64,000 bases of DNA from Thermodesulfobacteriota bacterium. Its GTDB lineage: Bacteria; Desulfobacterota_D; UBA1144; Nemesobacterales; UBA2774. A model generated the notes under the pieces. That model was given only the letters and a program-made list of their open reading frames with translations, ran no database searches and was not told the origin of the DNA. Positions 27,541-35,054 of this stretch are shown here, one piece after another (position 1 is the first letter of the stretch; each line of letters opens with the position of its first letter). The DNA lies in contig DAOKYU010000002.1 of assembly GCA_035325995.1 (NCBI GenBank), positions 361,391 to 425,390 of the forward strand, written 5' to 3'. Made by a program: the position numbers and the translations under genes.

Positions 27541-28602
27541 CTATTTCCCGGAGCTTTCGACCGCTTCGAGGACTATGTCGGCCAGGGCGTCGAACGCCTT
27601 TCCGGCCGCCGTGCCGGGATCGGATTCGACTATCGGAACGCCGGAGTCGCCGCCCTTTCGTATACGCGGGTCGAGGGGTATTTCGCCGAGGAAAGGCACC
27701 TCGAATTTCTCGGCCATGCGCCTGCCGCCGCCGCGCCCGAATATGTCCACGGGCTCTGTGCCGGGGACGTCGAGGTAGCTCATGTTCTCGACTATGCCGA
27801 TTATCGGGACGTTCAGCTTCCGGAACATGTTGACCCCGCGCTTTACGTCGACGAGAGCGACGTCCTGGGGCGTCGTGACGATGAGGCCGCCGGTGAGGGG
27901 GGCCGTCTGGACTATGGAGAGCTGGGCGTCGCCCGTCCCCGGGGGGAGGTCGATGACCAGGTATTCGGTGTCGCCCCATTCGACGTCTTCGATGAACTGC
28001 TTTATCGCGCCGTGCACCATGGGGCCGCGCCAGATGACGGTTTCGTCGTCGCTTATGAGAAACCCTATGGACATGAGCTTGAGGCCGTGTTTTTCGAGCG
28101 GGATGATTTTGTTTTCTTCGGTGGCGTGCGGCCTGTCGGTGATTCCGAGCATTATCGGGAGGCTGGGGCCCCATATGTCGGCGTCCATGAGGCCGACGTT
28201 CTTCCGCTTCTTCGCGATGGCAACGGCGAGGTTAACGGCGACCGTCGATTTGCCGACGCCGCCCTTGCCGCTGGCGACGGCGATGTAGTATTTCACCTTG
28301 GGAAGCTTCGACTGGGCTTCGGCCCGGGCAGGCCCCTGGCCGGGGGCGGGCCTGGGCTCGCGGGCAGCGATGCGTATGCTGACGTCGCCCACGCCCGGGG
28401 TTTCGAGAATCCTGTTCCTGACGGATTCCGTTATCTCCGATTCGAGCTTGCTGTCGGGTTTGGGGAGGACGAGGGATATTTCGACGCTGCTGCCCTCCAC
28501 CTTGATGTTCTTTACGATGCCGAAGGATACGATGTCTCTTGTGAATCCGGGGTACTTGACTGTCTTGAGCACACTCCGGATTCCGTCGGGGCTAAGCTCC
28601 AT
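27541..28602 (-). CDS. mrp: Mrp/ApbC-type P-loop ATPase lacking the C-terminal Cys pair
   Basis: About 353 residues. An N-terminal DUF59 (MIP18-like) domain spans about 1-85. An ATPase domain has the deviant Walker A GKGGVGKSTVAVNLA, DADIWGPSLP and DLPPGTGDAQLSI. Mrp/ApbC/Nbp35 proteins carry iron-sulfur clusters through a CxxC just before DIFG; here that stretch reads NMSYLDVPGTEPVDIFG with no Cys. The start at 28602 (MELSPDG) is preferred over a GTG five codons earlier that touches the GGAG. The next gene upstream is another DUF59 protein. Confidence 0.88.
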   Translation of the reverse strand: MELSPDGIRSVLKTVKYPGFTRDIVSFGIVKNIKVEGSSVEISLVLPKPDSKLESEITESVRNRILETPGVGDVSIRIAAREPRPAPGQGPARAEAQSKLPKVKYYIAVASGKGGVGKSTVAVNLAVAIAKKRKNVGLMDADIWGPSLPIMLGITDRPHATEENKIIPLEKHGLKLMSIGFLISDDETVIWRGPMVHGAIKQFIEDVEWGDTEYLVIDLPPGTGDAQLSIVQTAPLTGGLIVTTPQDVALVDVKRGVNMFRKLNVPIIGIVENMSYLDVPGTEPVDIFGRGGGRRMAEKFEVPFLGEIPLDPRIRKGGDSGVPIVESDPGTAAGKAFDALADIVLEAVESSGK

Positions 28603-28643
28603 TAAACTGTTCCACACTCCTTATATGAGATTTGTGCGATCTG

Positions 28644-29036
28644 TCAGGCGATTCCGAGCTTCTGTTTCGCTTCGTCGGACATCATGTCGGGGTTCCAGGG
28701 CGGATCCCAGACGACTTCGACGAGGACGTTGTTGGCTCCGAGGTCTTTTACGGCCTGCTCGGCCTGGCTCGCTATCATTGCCCCCATGCCGCAGCCGGGC
28801 GTCGTGAGGGACATCTTGATGTTGACGTTGTTGCCGGAGGAAATCTGGACGTCGTAAATGAGCCCGAGGTCTACTATGCTGACGGGTATCTCGGGGTCGT
28901 AGACGTTCATGAGGGACTGGTAGACCTCTTCTTCGGTGATTTCCGACTTGACCGGCCTGTCCTTTTCTATCTTCTTGAAGCTGACGCCCTGATCGGGCTC
29001 GTCCTTTTTAATGCCGATGATCTTTTTCATTCCCAT
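28644..29036 (-). CDS. DUF59 iron-sulfur assembly factor (SufT/PaaD-like)
   Basis: A 130-residue protein whose C-terminal 95 residues form a DUF59/MIP18 domain (YDPEIPVSIVDLGLIYDV, LTTPGCGMGAMI, WDPPWNPDMMS), with the conserved Cys in PGCG. The start at 29036 (MGMKKIIG) has AAGGAG eight bases upstream; the frame upstream of it is unlike the family. A role in iron-sulfur cluster maturation is inferred from the family and from the Mrp neighbour. Confidence 0.87.
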   Translation of the reverse strand: MGMKKIIGIKKDEPDQGVSFKKIEKDRPVKSEITEEEVYQSLMNVYDPEIPVSIVDLGLIYDVQISSGNNVNIKMSLTTPGCGMGAMIASQAEQAVKDLGANNVLVEVVWDPPWNPDMMSDEAKQKLGIA

Positions 29037-29236
29037 GGTGTTTCTCCTTGCCCGGGCCGGCGGTCCATTGCCGGAAGGGCGGGCGGACGGTGTCCACGCC
29101 TGTTTATTATACCAAATGGAGGATGGACGCGGTAACCCGGGCTTTTGCCGAGCCATTCAGGCCGGCGCGGGGCTCGCGATCCCGTGGAAACCGCCCCGGC
29201 AGGCGTTTGCCTTACCAGGGAGCGGCCGTGAAAAGC

Positions 29237-29710
29237 TTAATCTTCGAGATTGGACCTCAGCATCCACGCCATCTTTTCGTGCTTTTCCATGAGCCCCGTG
29301 AGGAAGTCGCTCGTGCCCATGTCCTTGTGCTTCTCGGCGGCCTTTTCGAGATCGACGCGGAGCTTCCGGATGATGGCCTCGTGGTCGGAGAGGAGGGACC
29401 TTAGCATGTGCTTGGAGTCCGCACCCTTGGTGGTGTCCTCTTCGAGGGACTTCTCGTCGAGCATCTCCTGGAGGGAGCCGAGGGCGTGAACGCCTATGGA
29501 CCTGCCCCTTTCGGCGACGTCGTCGATGATGTCCTGGAGCTCTTCGTACTGGCCTTCGAAAAACTTGTGAAGGTCGTTGAACTGGGGGCCTACTACGTTC
29601 CAGTGGTAGCCCCTCGTTTTCGTGTAGAGCACGTATTCGTCAGCTAGGACCCTGTTTAAAATCTTCCCGACCTGGTCTCTGTTCTTGTCGTCAATTCCGA
29701 TGTTCGTCAT
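29237..29710 (-). CDS. dps: Dps-family ferritin-like DNA-protection protein
   Basis: A 157-residue four-helix Dps. The ferroxidase residues are in TRGYHWNVVGPQFNDLHKFFE (His, Asp) and the following DDVAERGRSIG. It oxidises and stores ferrous iron and can shield DNA under peroxide stress. It has a strong AAGGAGG site. The gene is divergent from a Fur/PerR-type regulator across an AT-rich region with an inverted repeat, a classic peroxide-response arrangement. Confidence 0.92.
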   Translation of the reverse strand: MTNIGIDDKNRDQVGKILNRVLADEYVLYTKTRGYHWNVVGPQFNDLHKFFEGQYEELQDIIDDVAERGRSIGVHALGSLQEMLDEKSLEEDTTKGADSKHMLRSLLSDHEAIIRKLRVDLEKAAEKHKDMGTSDFLTGLMEKHEKMAWMLRSNLED

Positions 29711-29756
29711 GATCGATTTAACCTCCTTATTGAGTGATTTTCATTAATTATATAGC

Positions 29757-29812
29757 AAGAATAATGGTAGCTGATTGTGAGCTATTATCAAGTGGTAATT
29801 ATTCTCATCTAA
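29757..29812. promoter_or_regulatory. Candidate Fur/PerR operator between dps and fur-like gene
   Basis: The divergent region is AT-rich and contains AGAATAAT (29758-29765) and its reverse complement ATTATTCT (29798-29805). An inner pair, ATAATGGTAGCT and AGCTATTAT (29761-29788), is nearly symmetric. PerR and Fur boxes are AT-rich dyads of similar composition. The site could serve both genes; assignment rests on position and symmetry only. Confidence 0.45.
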
Positions 29813-29876
29813 GTAATTTTCGCATTTACATTTAAAAATCGCGCTGGTAAACTATTTATTCATGAGAAGGACACAC

Positions 29877-30305
29877 ATGGGAAGAGCCAAAAGGCTCGAA
29901 ATGTTGATGGATATGTCGAAGGAAAGGGGGCTAAAGCTGACGCCCCAGAGGATGGCCATATTCAACATACTGGCCGCCGCGGATCAGCACCTGACCGTGG
30001 ACGACATATATAAGCAGGCTAGCGCGGAGCATCCGATGCTGTCGCCGGCGACAGTCTACAGGAACATGGAGCAGCTTGTGGAGGCGGGGCTCCTTACGCA
30101 TTTAGACCTCGGCGGGCCGTCGATGAGGTACGACACGAATCTAGAGGAGCACCACCACTTCGTCTGCGACAAGTGCGGGAAGGTGACGGACATATACCTT
30201 AAGGGGTTCGATTACGAGGTCGACCCGGAGAAGTCGAGCCTGGATAATGTTCGCGTGGACTCGGGGAGGCTGTATTTGCATGGGGTTTGCGGGGAGTGCG
30301 GGTGA
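29877..30305 (+). CDS. Fur-family regulator (PerR-like)
   Basis: A protein of 142 residues with the Fur winged helix (LKLTPQRMAIFNILAAADQHLTV, SPATVYRNMEQLVEAGLL) and the C-terminal metal domain (EEHHHFVCDKCGKVTDI). Structural zinc Cys pairs are CDKC and the terminal CGEC. The start is put at the second ATG (29877), which has AGAAGGA in front; the ATG at 29862 has none. Location beside dps suggests a PerR-like peroxide sensor, though Fur cannot be excluded from sequence. Confidence 0.88.
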   Translation: MGRAKRLEMLMDMSKERGLKLTPQRMAIFNILAAADQHLTVDDIYKQASAEHPMLSPATVYRNMEQLVEAGLLTHLDLGGPSMRYDTNLEEHHHFVCDKCGKVTDIYLKGFDYEVDPEKSSLDNVRVDSGRLYLHGVCGECG

Positions 30306-30374
30306 GGGGGGAGCAATTAATATTTCTTTCCTATCGCATTATCCGTCCTTTGTATTGTAAAATGATTAACTGAA

Positions 30375-32093
30375 ATGGAGTATTCTTCTACACTTCCATT
30401 ATTTCAGGCTCAAAACCAAAACACTGATTCGCTCAATGAAGCTATACAATTGATGTCCGAGTCGGGTGTCGAAGATCGCGGAGCCATCTATACGCGGAAA
30501 GAAGTGGTTGATTTTCTCCTTGACCTAATTGAGTACGTACAGAATAAACCTCTCTATAAATTTGGCTTGCTGGAACCCTCTTTTGGAGAGGGCGATTTCT
30601 TAATTCCCGCAATAGAGAGGTTGATTAAGTCGTACAAAATGCATCATGAGGCCGGGAAATATACTCTCTTGAAGGATGCTGTAAGGGGTGTCGAATTAAA
30701 CAAAGTTTCTTTTGAAAGAGCCAAGAAAAAAATTTTAAATTTGCTTCGGAATGATTTTGATGAGGAACAAAGCAGGGATATAGTAGATTCATGGCTAATT
30801 TGCGGAGATTATCTGCTACAATCGTTCAATCTCAAATTCGATTTTGTAGTAGGAAACCCACCCTATATACGTCAAGAAACGATACCGGAAGTATTGTTGA
30901 AGGAATATAAAAAACGTTATACCACAATTTATGACCGTGCTGATATTTATATTCCTTTTATAGAAAAATCGTTGTTGCATCTTTCCCGTAAAGGCACTCT
31001 TGGATTTATTTGCTCTGATAGATGGATGAAAAATCGATATGGGAGCTCCTTAAGAAAGATGATAGCTGATCGTTTTCATCTAAAAATATATGTTGACATG
31101 GTGAATACACCTGCTTTCCATACTGAAGTAGATGCCTACCCTGCAATAACTGTAATAGTTAATGGAAAAGGAAGCAAAACTAAAATTTATCATAGGCCTG
31201 AAATTGACAGCTCAAAATTGAAGCTATTAGCTAAAACTCTTCTTTCAGATGAAGAAGAGGGTGGTGATGACGTAATAAGATCTATGGCCAATGTTGCATC
31301 AGGTTCCCAACCATGGCTGGTCCAATCCGCCGAGTATTTATCCTTGATACGACGTTTGGAGGAAGGGTTCCCGGATTTGGAAAAGTCTGGTTGCCGGGTC
31401 GGTATCGGGGTTGCTACAGGGCTTGATAAAGTATTTATAAATTCATACGATGAGATGGATGTTGAGGCCGACAGGAAACTGGCTTTGGTAACAACCAAGG
31501 ATATCCGTAATGAGGCTATAGAATGGCACGGATTGGGTGTTATTAATACCTTTGCTGATAACGGTGGTCTGGTTGACTTGGAAAACTATCCCAAGCTGAA
31601 AAAATACCTGGAGAGCAGAAAAGAGCTGATTCTGAAAAGGCACATTGCCAGGAGATCGCCGGAAAAATGGTACCGGACCATAGATCGGATTTATCCCCAT
31701 TTAGCCGGGATTCCTAAACTTTTGATTCCTGATATAAAGGGAACTCTTCATATCATTTATGAATCTGGCAAATTCTACCCGCACCATAATTTGTATTACA
31801 TTTTATCTCATGAATGGAATTTAAAGGTACTTCGCACAGTATTACTATCCGGGATTGCTCAAATGTTTGTTTCGGCATACTCAACTCGTATGCGAGGTGA
31901 CTATCTACGCTATCAAGCCCAGCATCTCCGTCGTATTCGATTACCTAAATGGTCTGAAATTTCCTCAGATTCCAGAAATAGGCTTATAGTAGCTGCTGAA
32001 AACGGTAATATTGACCGATGTGAGGATTTGATTTTTGGTCTTTATGGTTTGTCGGATAGTGAGATATCCTTTGTGAAGAAATTTAAGTCCTAA
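30375..32093 (+). CDS. N6-adenine DNA methyltransferase of a PaeR7I/XhoI-type R-M system
   Basis: A 572-residue gamma-class methyltransferase with an Eco57I/TaqI-like layout. SAM motif I is in LLEPSFGEGDFL (about 65-76), and catalytic NPPY is at 161-164 in VVGNPPYIRQE. A C-terminal target-recognition region ends with LRYQAQHLRRIRLPKW. The following gene is an XhoI/PaeR7I endonuclease, so the expected target is CTCGAG, methylated at the adenine. Base composition is AT-richer than that of the genes on both sides, which points to transfer. Confidence 0.88.
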   Translation: MEYSSTLPLFQAQNQNTDSLNEAIQLMSESGVEDRGAIYTRKEVVDFLLDLIEYVQNKPLYKFGLLEPSFGEGDFLIPAIERLIKSYKMHHEAGKYTLLKDAVRGVELNKVSFERAKKKILNLLRNDFDEEQSRDIVDSWLICGDYLLQSFNLKFDFVVGNPPYIRQETIPEVLLKEYKKRYTTIYDRADIYIPFIEKSLLHLSRKGTLGFICSDRWMKNRYGSSLRKMIADRFHLKIYVDMVNTPAFHTEVDAYPAITVIVNGKGSKTKIYHRPEIDSSKLKLLAKTLLSDEEEGGDDVIRSMANVASGSQPWLVQSAEYLSLIRRLEEGFPDLEKSGCRVGIGVATGLDKVFINSYDEMDVEADRKLALVTTKDIRNEAIEWHGLGVINTFADNGGLVDLENYPKLKKYLESRKELILKRHIARRSPEKWYRTIDRIYPHLAGIPKLLIPDIKGTLHIIYESGKFYPHHNLYYILSHEWNLKVLRTVLLSGIAQMFVSAYSTRMRGDYLRYQAQHLRRIRLPKWSEISSDSRNRLIVAAENGNIDRCEDLIFGLYGLSDSEISFVKKFKS

Positions 32094-32109
32094 AGATTAT
32101 AGAAGCCTT

Positions 32110-32853
32110 ATGAGCATCGATCTTGCAGATTATGAGAAAAATGCGTCTGAAGCTGTTCAGGCTTTTTGGGGGAATAGGGAAAAAGCGAAACAGAAACAGA
32201 TAGAGTCTGGGAAATCGGATCAAGGTGAACGCGCCAGTGTGACAGCCGGCAACAATATGAATGGATTCATTGTTTTAATGTTGCACTTAGTTAAGGCGAA
32301 TGGGCTCGTAAATGCAGAAGTATATTATAAGCGGGGTGTTGTGACTTTGCCCGGGTTTTTTCGCCCGACGAAATTATGGGATATGGTGGTTATACACAAA
32401 GGCCAGCTTGTAGCTGCTCTTGAATTTAAAAGCCAAGTTGGTTCATTTGGCAAAAATTTCAACAATCGTGCTGAAGAAGCCATTGGTTCGGCCCATGATT
32501 TCTGGACTGCATACAGGGAGGGAGCCTTTGGTCGCGAAGCTCCGAGGCCATTTCTCGGGTGGTTAATTATGCTCGAAGATTCAATAGAATCGCGAGTCCC
32601 TGTTGGTGGAAATGTCTCTCTACGCTTTCCGATGTTCCCGGAATTCAAAGGAGCATCAATAGCTGATCGCTATGATATTCTTTGCCGCAAGCTAATCCAG
32701 GAACAGCTATATACCGCAACTGCCTTCATTCGTTCTCCGAAAACTGCAATGGATACCGGTTATTACGAAGAATTAAGCGATCTGACAAGCTTAAGGGCTT
32801 TTGTTACAAGCTTTGCCGGTCACATTGCGGCGACCGCTGCACGAACTTTATGA
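32110..32853 (+). CDS. XhoI/PaeR7I-family type II restriction endonuclease
   Basis: A 247-residue PD-(D/E)xK endonuclease. The catalytic set is D91 ... E105-F-K107 in LWDMVV and VAALEFKSQVG. The neighbouring FNNRAEEAIGSAHDFWTAYREGAFG is the signature stretch of XhoI/PaeR7I enzymes. These cut C^TCGAG. It starts 16 bp after the methyltransferase gene, and its TGA overlaps a small downstream ORF. CTCGAG occurs within this window (for example at 430), so host protection by the methyltransferase is required. Confidence 0.9.
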   Translation: MSIDLADYEKNASEAVQAFWGNREKAKQKQIESGKSDQGERASVTAGNNMNGFIVLMLHLVKANGLVNAEVYYKRGVVTLPGFFRPTKLWDMVVIHKGQLVAALEFKSQVGSFGKNFNNRAEEAIGSAHDFWTAYREGAFGREAPRPFLGWLIMLEDSIESRVPVGGNVSLRFPMFPEFKGASIADRYDILCRKLIQEQLYTATAFIRSPKTAMDTGYYEELSDLTSLRAFVTSFAGHIAATAARTL

Positions 32854-33020
32854 AAAAGATATGTTTTGGAAATGTGACAAATGAGGTTAGTGAATGGCAG
32901 TTGGAGCATATCCGTAAAGGGGTAGAGGCGGCTCGCGGTGGTGAGTTTGCGACGGACGCCGAGGTTGAAGAGTTTTTTCGAAGGTATGGCAACACATTTT
33001 CGGATGGGGCTGATTCTTAG
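32850..33020 (+). CDS. Small antitoxin-like protein coupled to the endonuclease
   Basis: A 56-residue protein whose ATG overlaps the endonuclease TGA (ATGA). The segment SEWQLEHIRKGVEAARGGEFATDAEVEEFFRRYG resembles the C-terminal part of small ParD/CopG-like antitoxins, where a 'G-E-F-A-T-D-E-E-V' stretch is common. No toxin gene follows. It may regulate the R-M operon, be an orphan antitoxin, or be a decayed remnant. Confidence 0.55.
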   Translation: MKKICFGNVTNEVSEWQLEHIRKGVEAARGGEFATDAEVEEFFRRYGNTFSDGADS

Positions 33021-33183
33021 TACAGACGGCTCCTGACAGTTTATGAATTCCTCTCTTTGAAGTCCGAAACGCTGGATTTCTTCCTGCATCGAAACTTCTA
33101 TAAATTCTGTTCTTGATATTTCCTGTATGCGATTACAACATAGTGTAATTCGGTAAATCTATAATTATGGGGGGGGGAGGGTT

Positions 33184-33777
33184 ATGGTGGAAGGAGGGGT
33201 TAATGTAGCCGGTACGGGGGATGAGGGGGCGGTGGCGGCGGCTTTGACGATTGCGTTCGCGGGGGACCCGATGACGAGGTGGTCGTGGGAGACGCCGGAG
33301 GCGTACCTGAGCGCGTTTCCGCGTTTCGCGCGGGCGTTCGGGGGGCGGGCTCTCGGCCTCGGAACTACCCACTACACTGACGGCTTCTCTGGCGCGGCTG
33401 TCTGGTACGCACCCGGCGAGGGGCCGGACGAGGACGCGCTCATGGGCGTGATAGAGGAAACGATTTCCGAAGCGCGGCGTCCTTCCGTTTTCGCCATACT
33501 GGAGCAGATGGGGAATTTCCATCCCGAGGAGCCGCACTGGTATCTCCCGCTTATAGGCGTCGATCCGAGATTCCAGGGCAGGGGCGTGGGCTCGATATTG
33601 ATGAAACACGTCCTCGAAATATGCGACCGGGGCGGCGTGGCGGCGTATCTCGAATCGTCCAACCCGAGGAATATTCCTTTCTACGAGCGGCACGGGTTCG
33701 CTATACTTGGAAAGATACAGCACGACGATTCGCCCGTTGTGGCGCCGATGCTGAGGAAGCCGCGAAAGGGAGGTTAG
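33184..33777 (+). CDS. GNAT-family N-acetyltransferase
   Basis: A 197-residue acetyltransferase. The acetyl-CoA loop is in IGVDPRFQGRGVGSILMKHVLE (R/Q-x-x-G-x-G/A), followed by LESSNPRNIPFYERHGF, typical of motif B. GGAGGGTT precedes the ATG. GC content returns to the chromosomal level here, so this gene marks the right edge of the R-M insert. The substrate is unknown. Confidence 0.85.
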   Translation: MVEGGVNVAGTGDEGAVAAALTIAFAGDPMTRWSWETPEAYLSAFPRFARAFGGRALGLGTTHYTDGFSGAAVWYAPGEGPDEDALMGVIEETISEARRPSVFAILEQMGNFHPEEPHWYLPLIGVDPRFQGRGVGSILMKHVLEICDRGGVAAYLESSNPRNIPFYERHGFAILGKIQHDDSPVVAPMLRKPRKGG

Positions 33778-33945
33778 CGTAATCGGCGTCGGATTCGGTA
33801 CGCAATCCGCCGGATGCAGTGAATCAGCGCCGCCGTTACCGTCTACACGGCTTCAGGCCGAATAGACGTGCTCCTCCGGACTGGCGTCTTACGCCGCTCT
33901 GCCGGGGGAACCGCGAATAGCCCGGGCTATCGTGCGTTCCTCGGC

Positions 33946-34485
33946 CTAACCCGAATGACGCGTGAGGAAATCGAGCGTCTTTCTGTTGAACTCGTCCGTG
34001 CTCTCGTAGAGGGCGGCGTGGGCGCAGTTCTCGAAAACGAGGAGCTCCGAATTCCTGATTCCGCTCGTCATCCTGTCGGCGAAGCGCGTGGACGTGACCA
34101 TGTCGTACTCGCCGAAGGTTATCAGCGTCGGGGCGGTTATATTCCCGAGGACGGACTCGCAGTCGTGTGCGAGCACCGCGTCGGACTGTCTTAAGAACGC
34201 CTCGACGGGCTGAGCGGGCCTGCCCCTGACGAAATCCGAAAGCGCCTGTACGTAATCGGGCTTTGTAGCGTAGAGTCCCGGTGTGAAGCACCACGGGAAT
34301 ATCCCTAAAATGACAGCCTCGGCGACGTTTCCGAGCGCCTGCGCCGTGACGCGCCAGCCCTCGACCACGACTTTCAGGAACGGGTCGGACTTAGTCCATC
34401 CGCTGTGGGACGAGAGCGACTTCACCTTGCGCGGGTATTTGGCCGCGAGACAGAGCGCCGTCGCCGCTCCGAGGGATACGCCCAT
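33946..34485 (-). pseudogene. Alpha/beta hydrolase, 5'-truncated at a repeat
   Basis: The 179-residue frame begins almost at the nucleophile elbow MGVSLGAA (Ser) and keeps the acid (FGEYDMVTS) and the His (NCAHAALYESTDEF) of the triad. It lacks the roughly 90-residue first part of the fold, including the oxyanion HG motif. Upstream codons read YLMG and then run into the C-rich repeat and a stop (34501-34503). The missing part is not found in the next 500 bp. The gene looks broken by a repeat-associated event and is probably inactive. Confidence 0.8.
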
Positions 34486-34491
34486 AAGGTA

Positions 34492-34800
34492 ACCCCCACC
34501 TTAATCCTCCCCCTTTGTAAAGGGGGAGGGAAAGATTGTTGATGGATTGCTTGCGGAAGTGGATTCCCGATGTATAGGCAAGTTTCGAACGGTACCAGAT
34601 TAACATAGGTGCTATGAATCAGTGGCGTCCGATTCCTCGCTCGCTCGAAATCGTTGGGAATGACAGGATAATTAATTGAATCCCCTCACCCCTGCCCCTG
34701 CTTTGGTTTATGTTTGTTTCGAGCAGTACCGGATGAACTCTGGTGCAGTTGGCCGAGGGCGTCCGAATGCTCGCTTGCTCGCATTCGTTCCCCGGAGGAA
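34492..34800. repeat. Composite dispersed repeat, full copy plus extra end module
   Basis: The first copy (34492-34675) has the C-rich/G-rich hairpin (CCTCCCCCTTTGTAAAGGGG), GGATTCCCGAT, CGAACGGTACCAGATTAAC and end hairpin CGATT/AATCG. A second middle-plus-hairpin unit (34714-34795) ends with CGAATGC (34764-34770) / GCATTCG (34781-34787) around TCGCTTGCTC. From 34800 to 35054 I see no gene; this stretch must contain the nuoM promoter, but I cannot place it. Confidence 0.8.
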
Positions 34801-35054
34801 AGAGGGTATAACGGACGCGCGGGAGATTGTAAAAAGTCTCGCCCCGTGCTACGTCGGGTGCCAGCGGACGCCGTCCTCTATCCTATGAAACTGTACGGCA
34901 GTCTACGGAGATGGACGCTCTATGGCTGATTACAAGGTCATGGTCACGGCCACCGGTCGCCAACACTCACAACGTGCTTGAAACATCCATACCCTCAAGT
35001 ATATTTAAACCCCGTATTCGACTTCTGGGCCTTCAGCTAAGGTATCAACCATAA

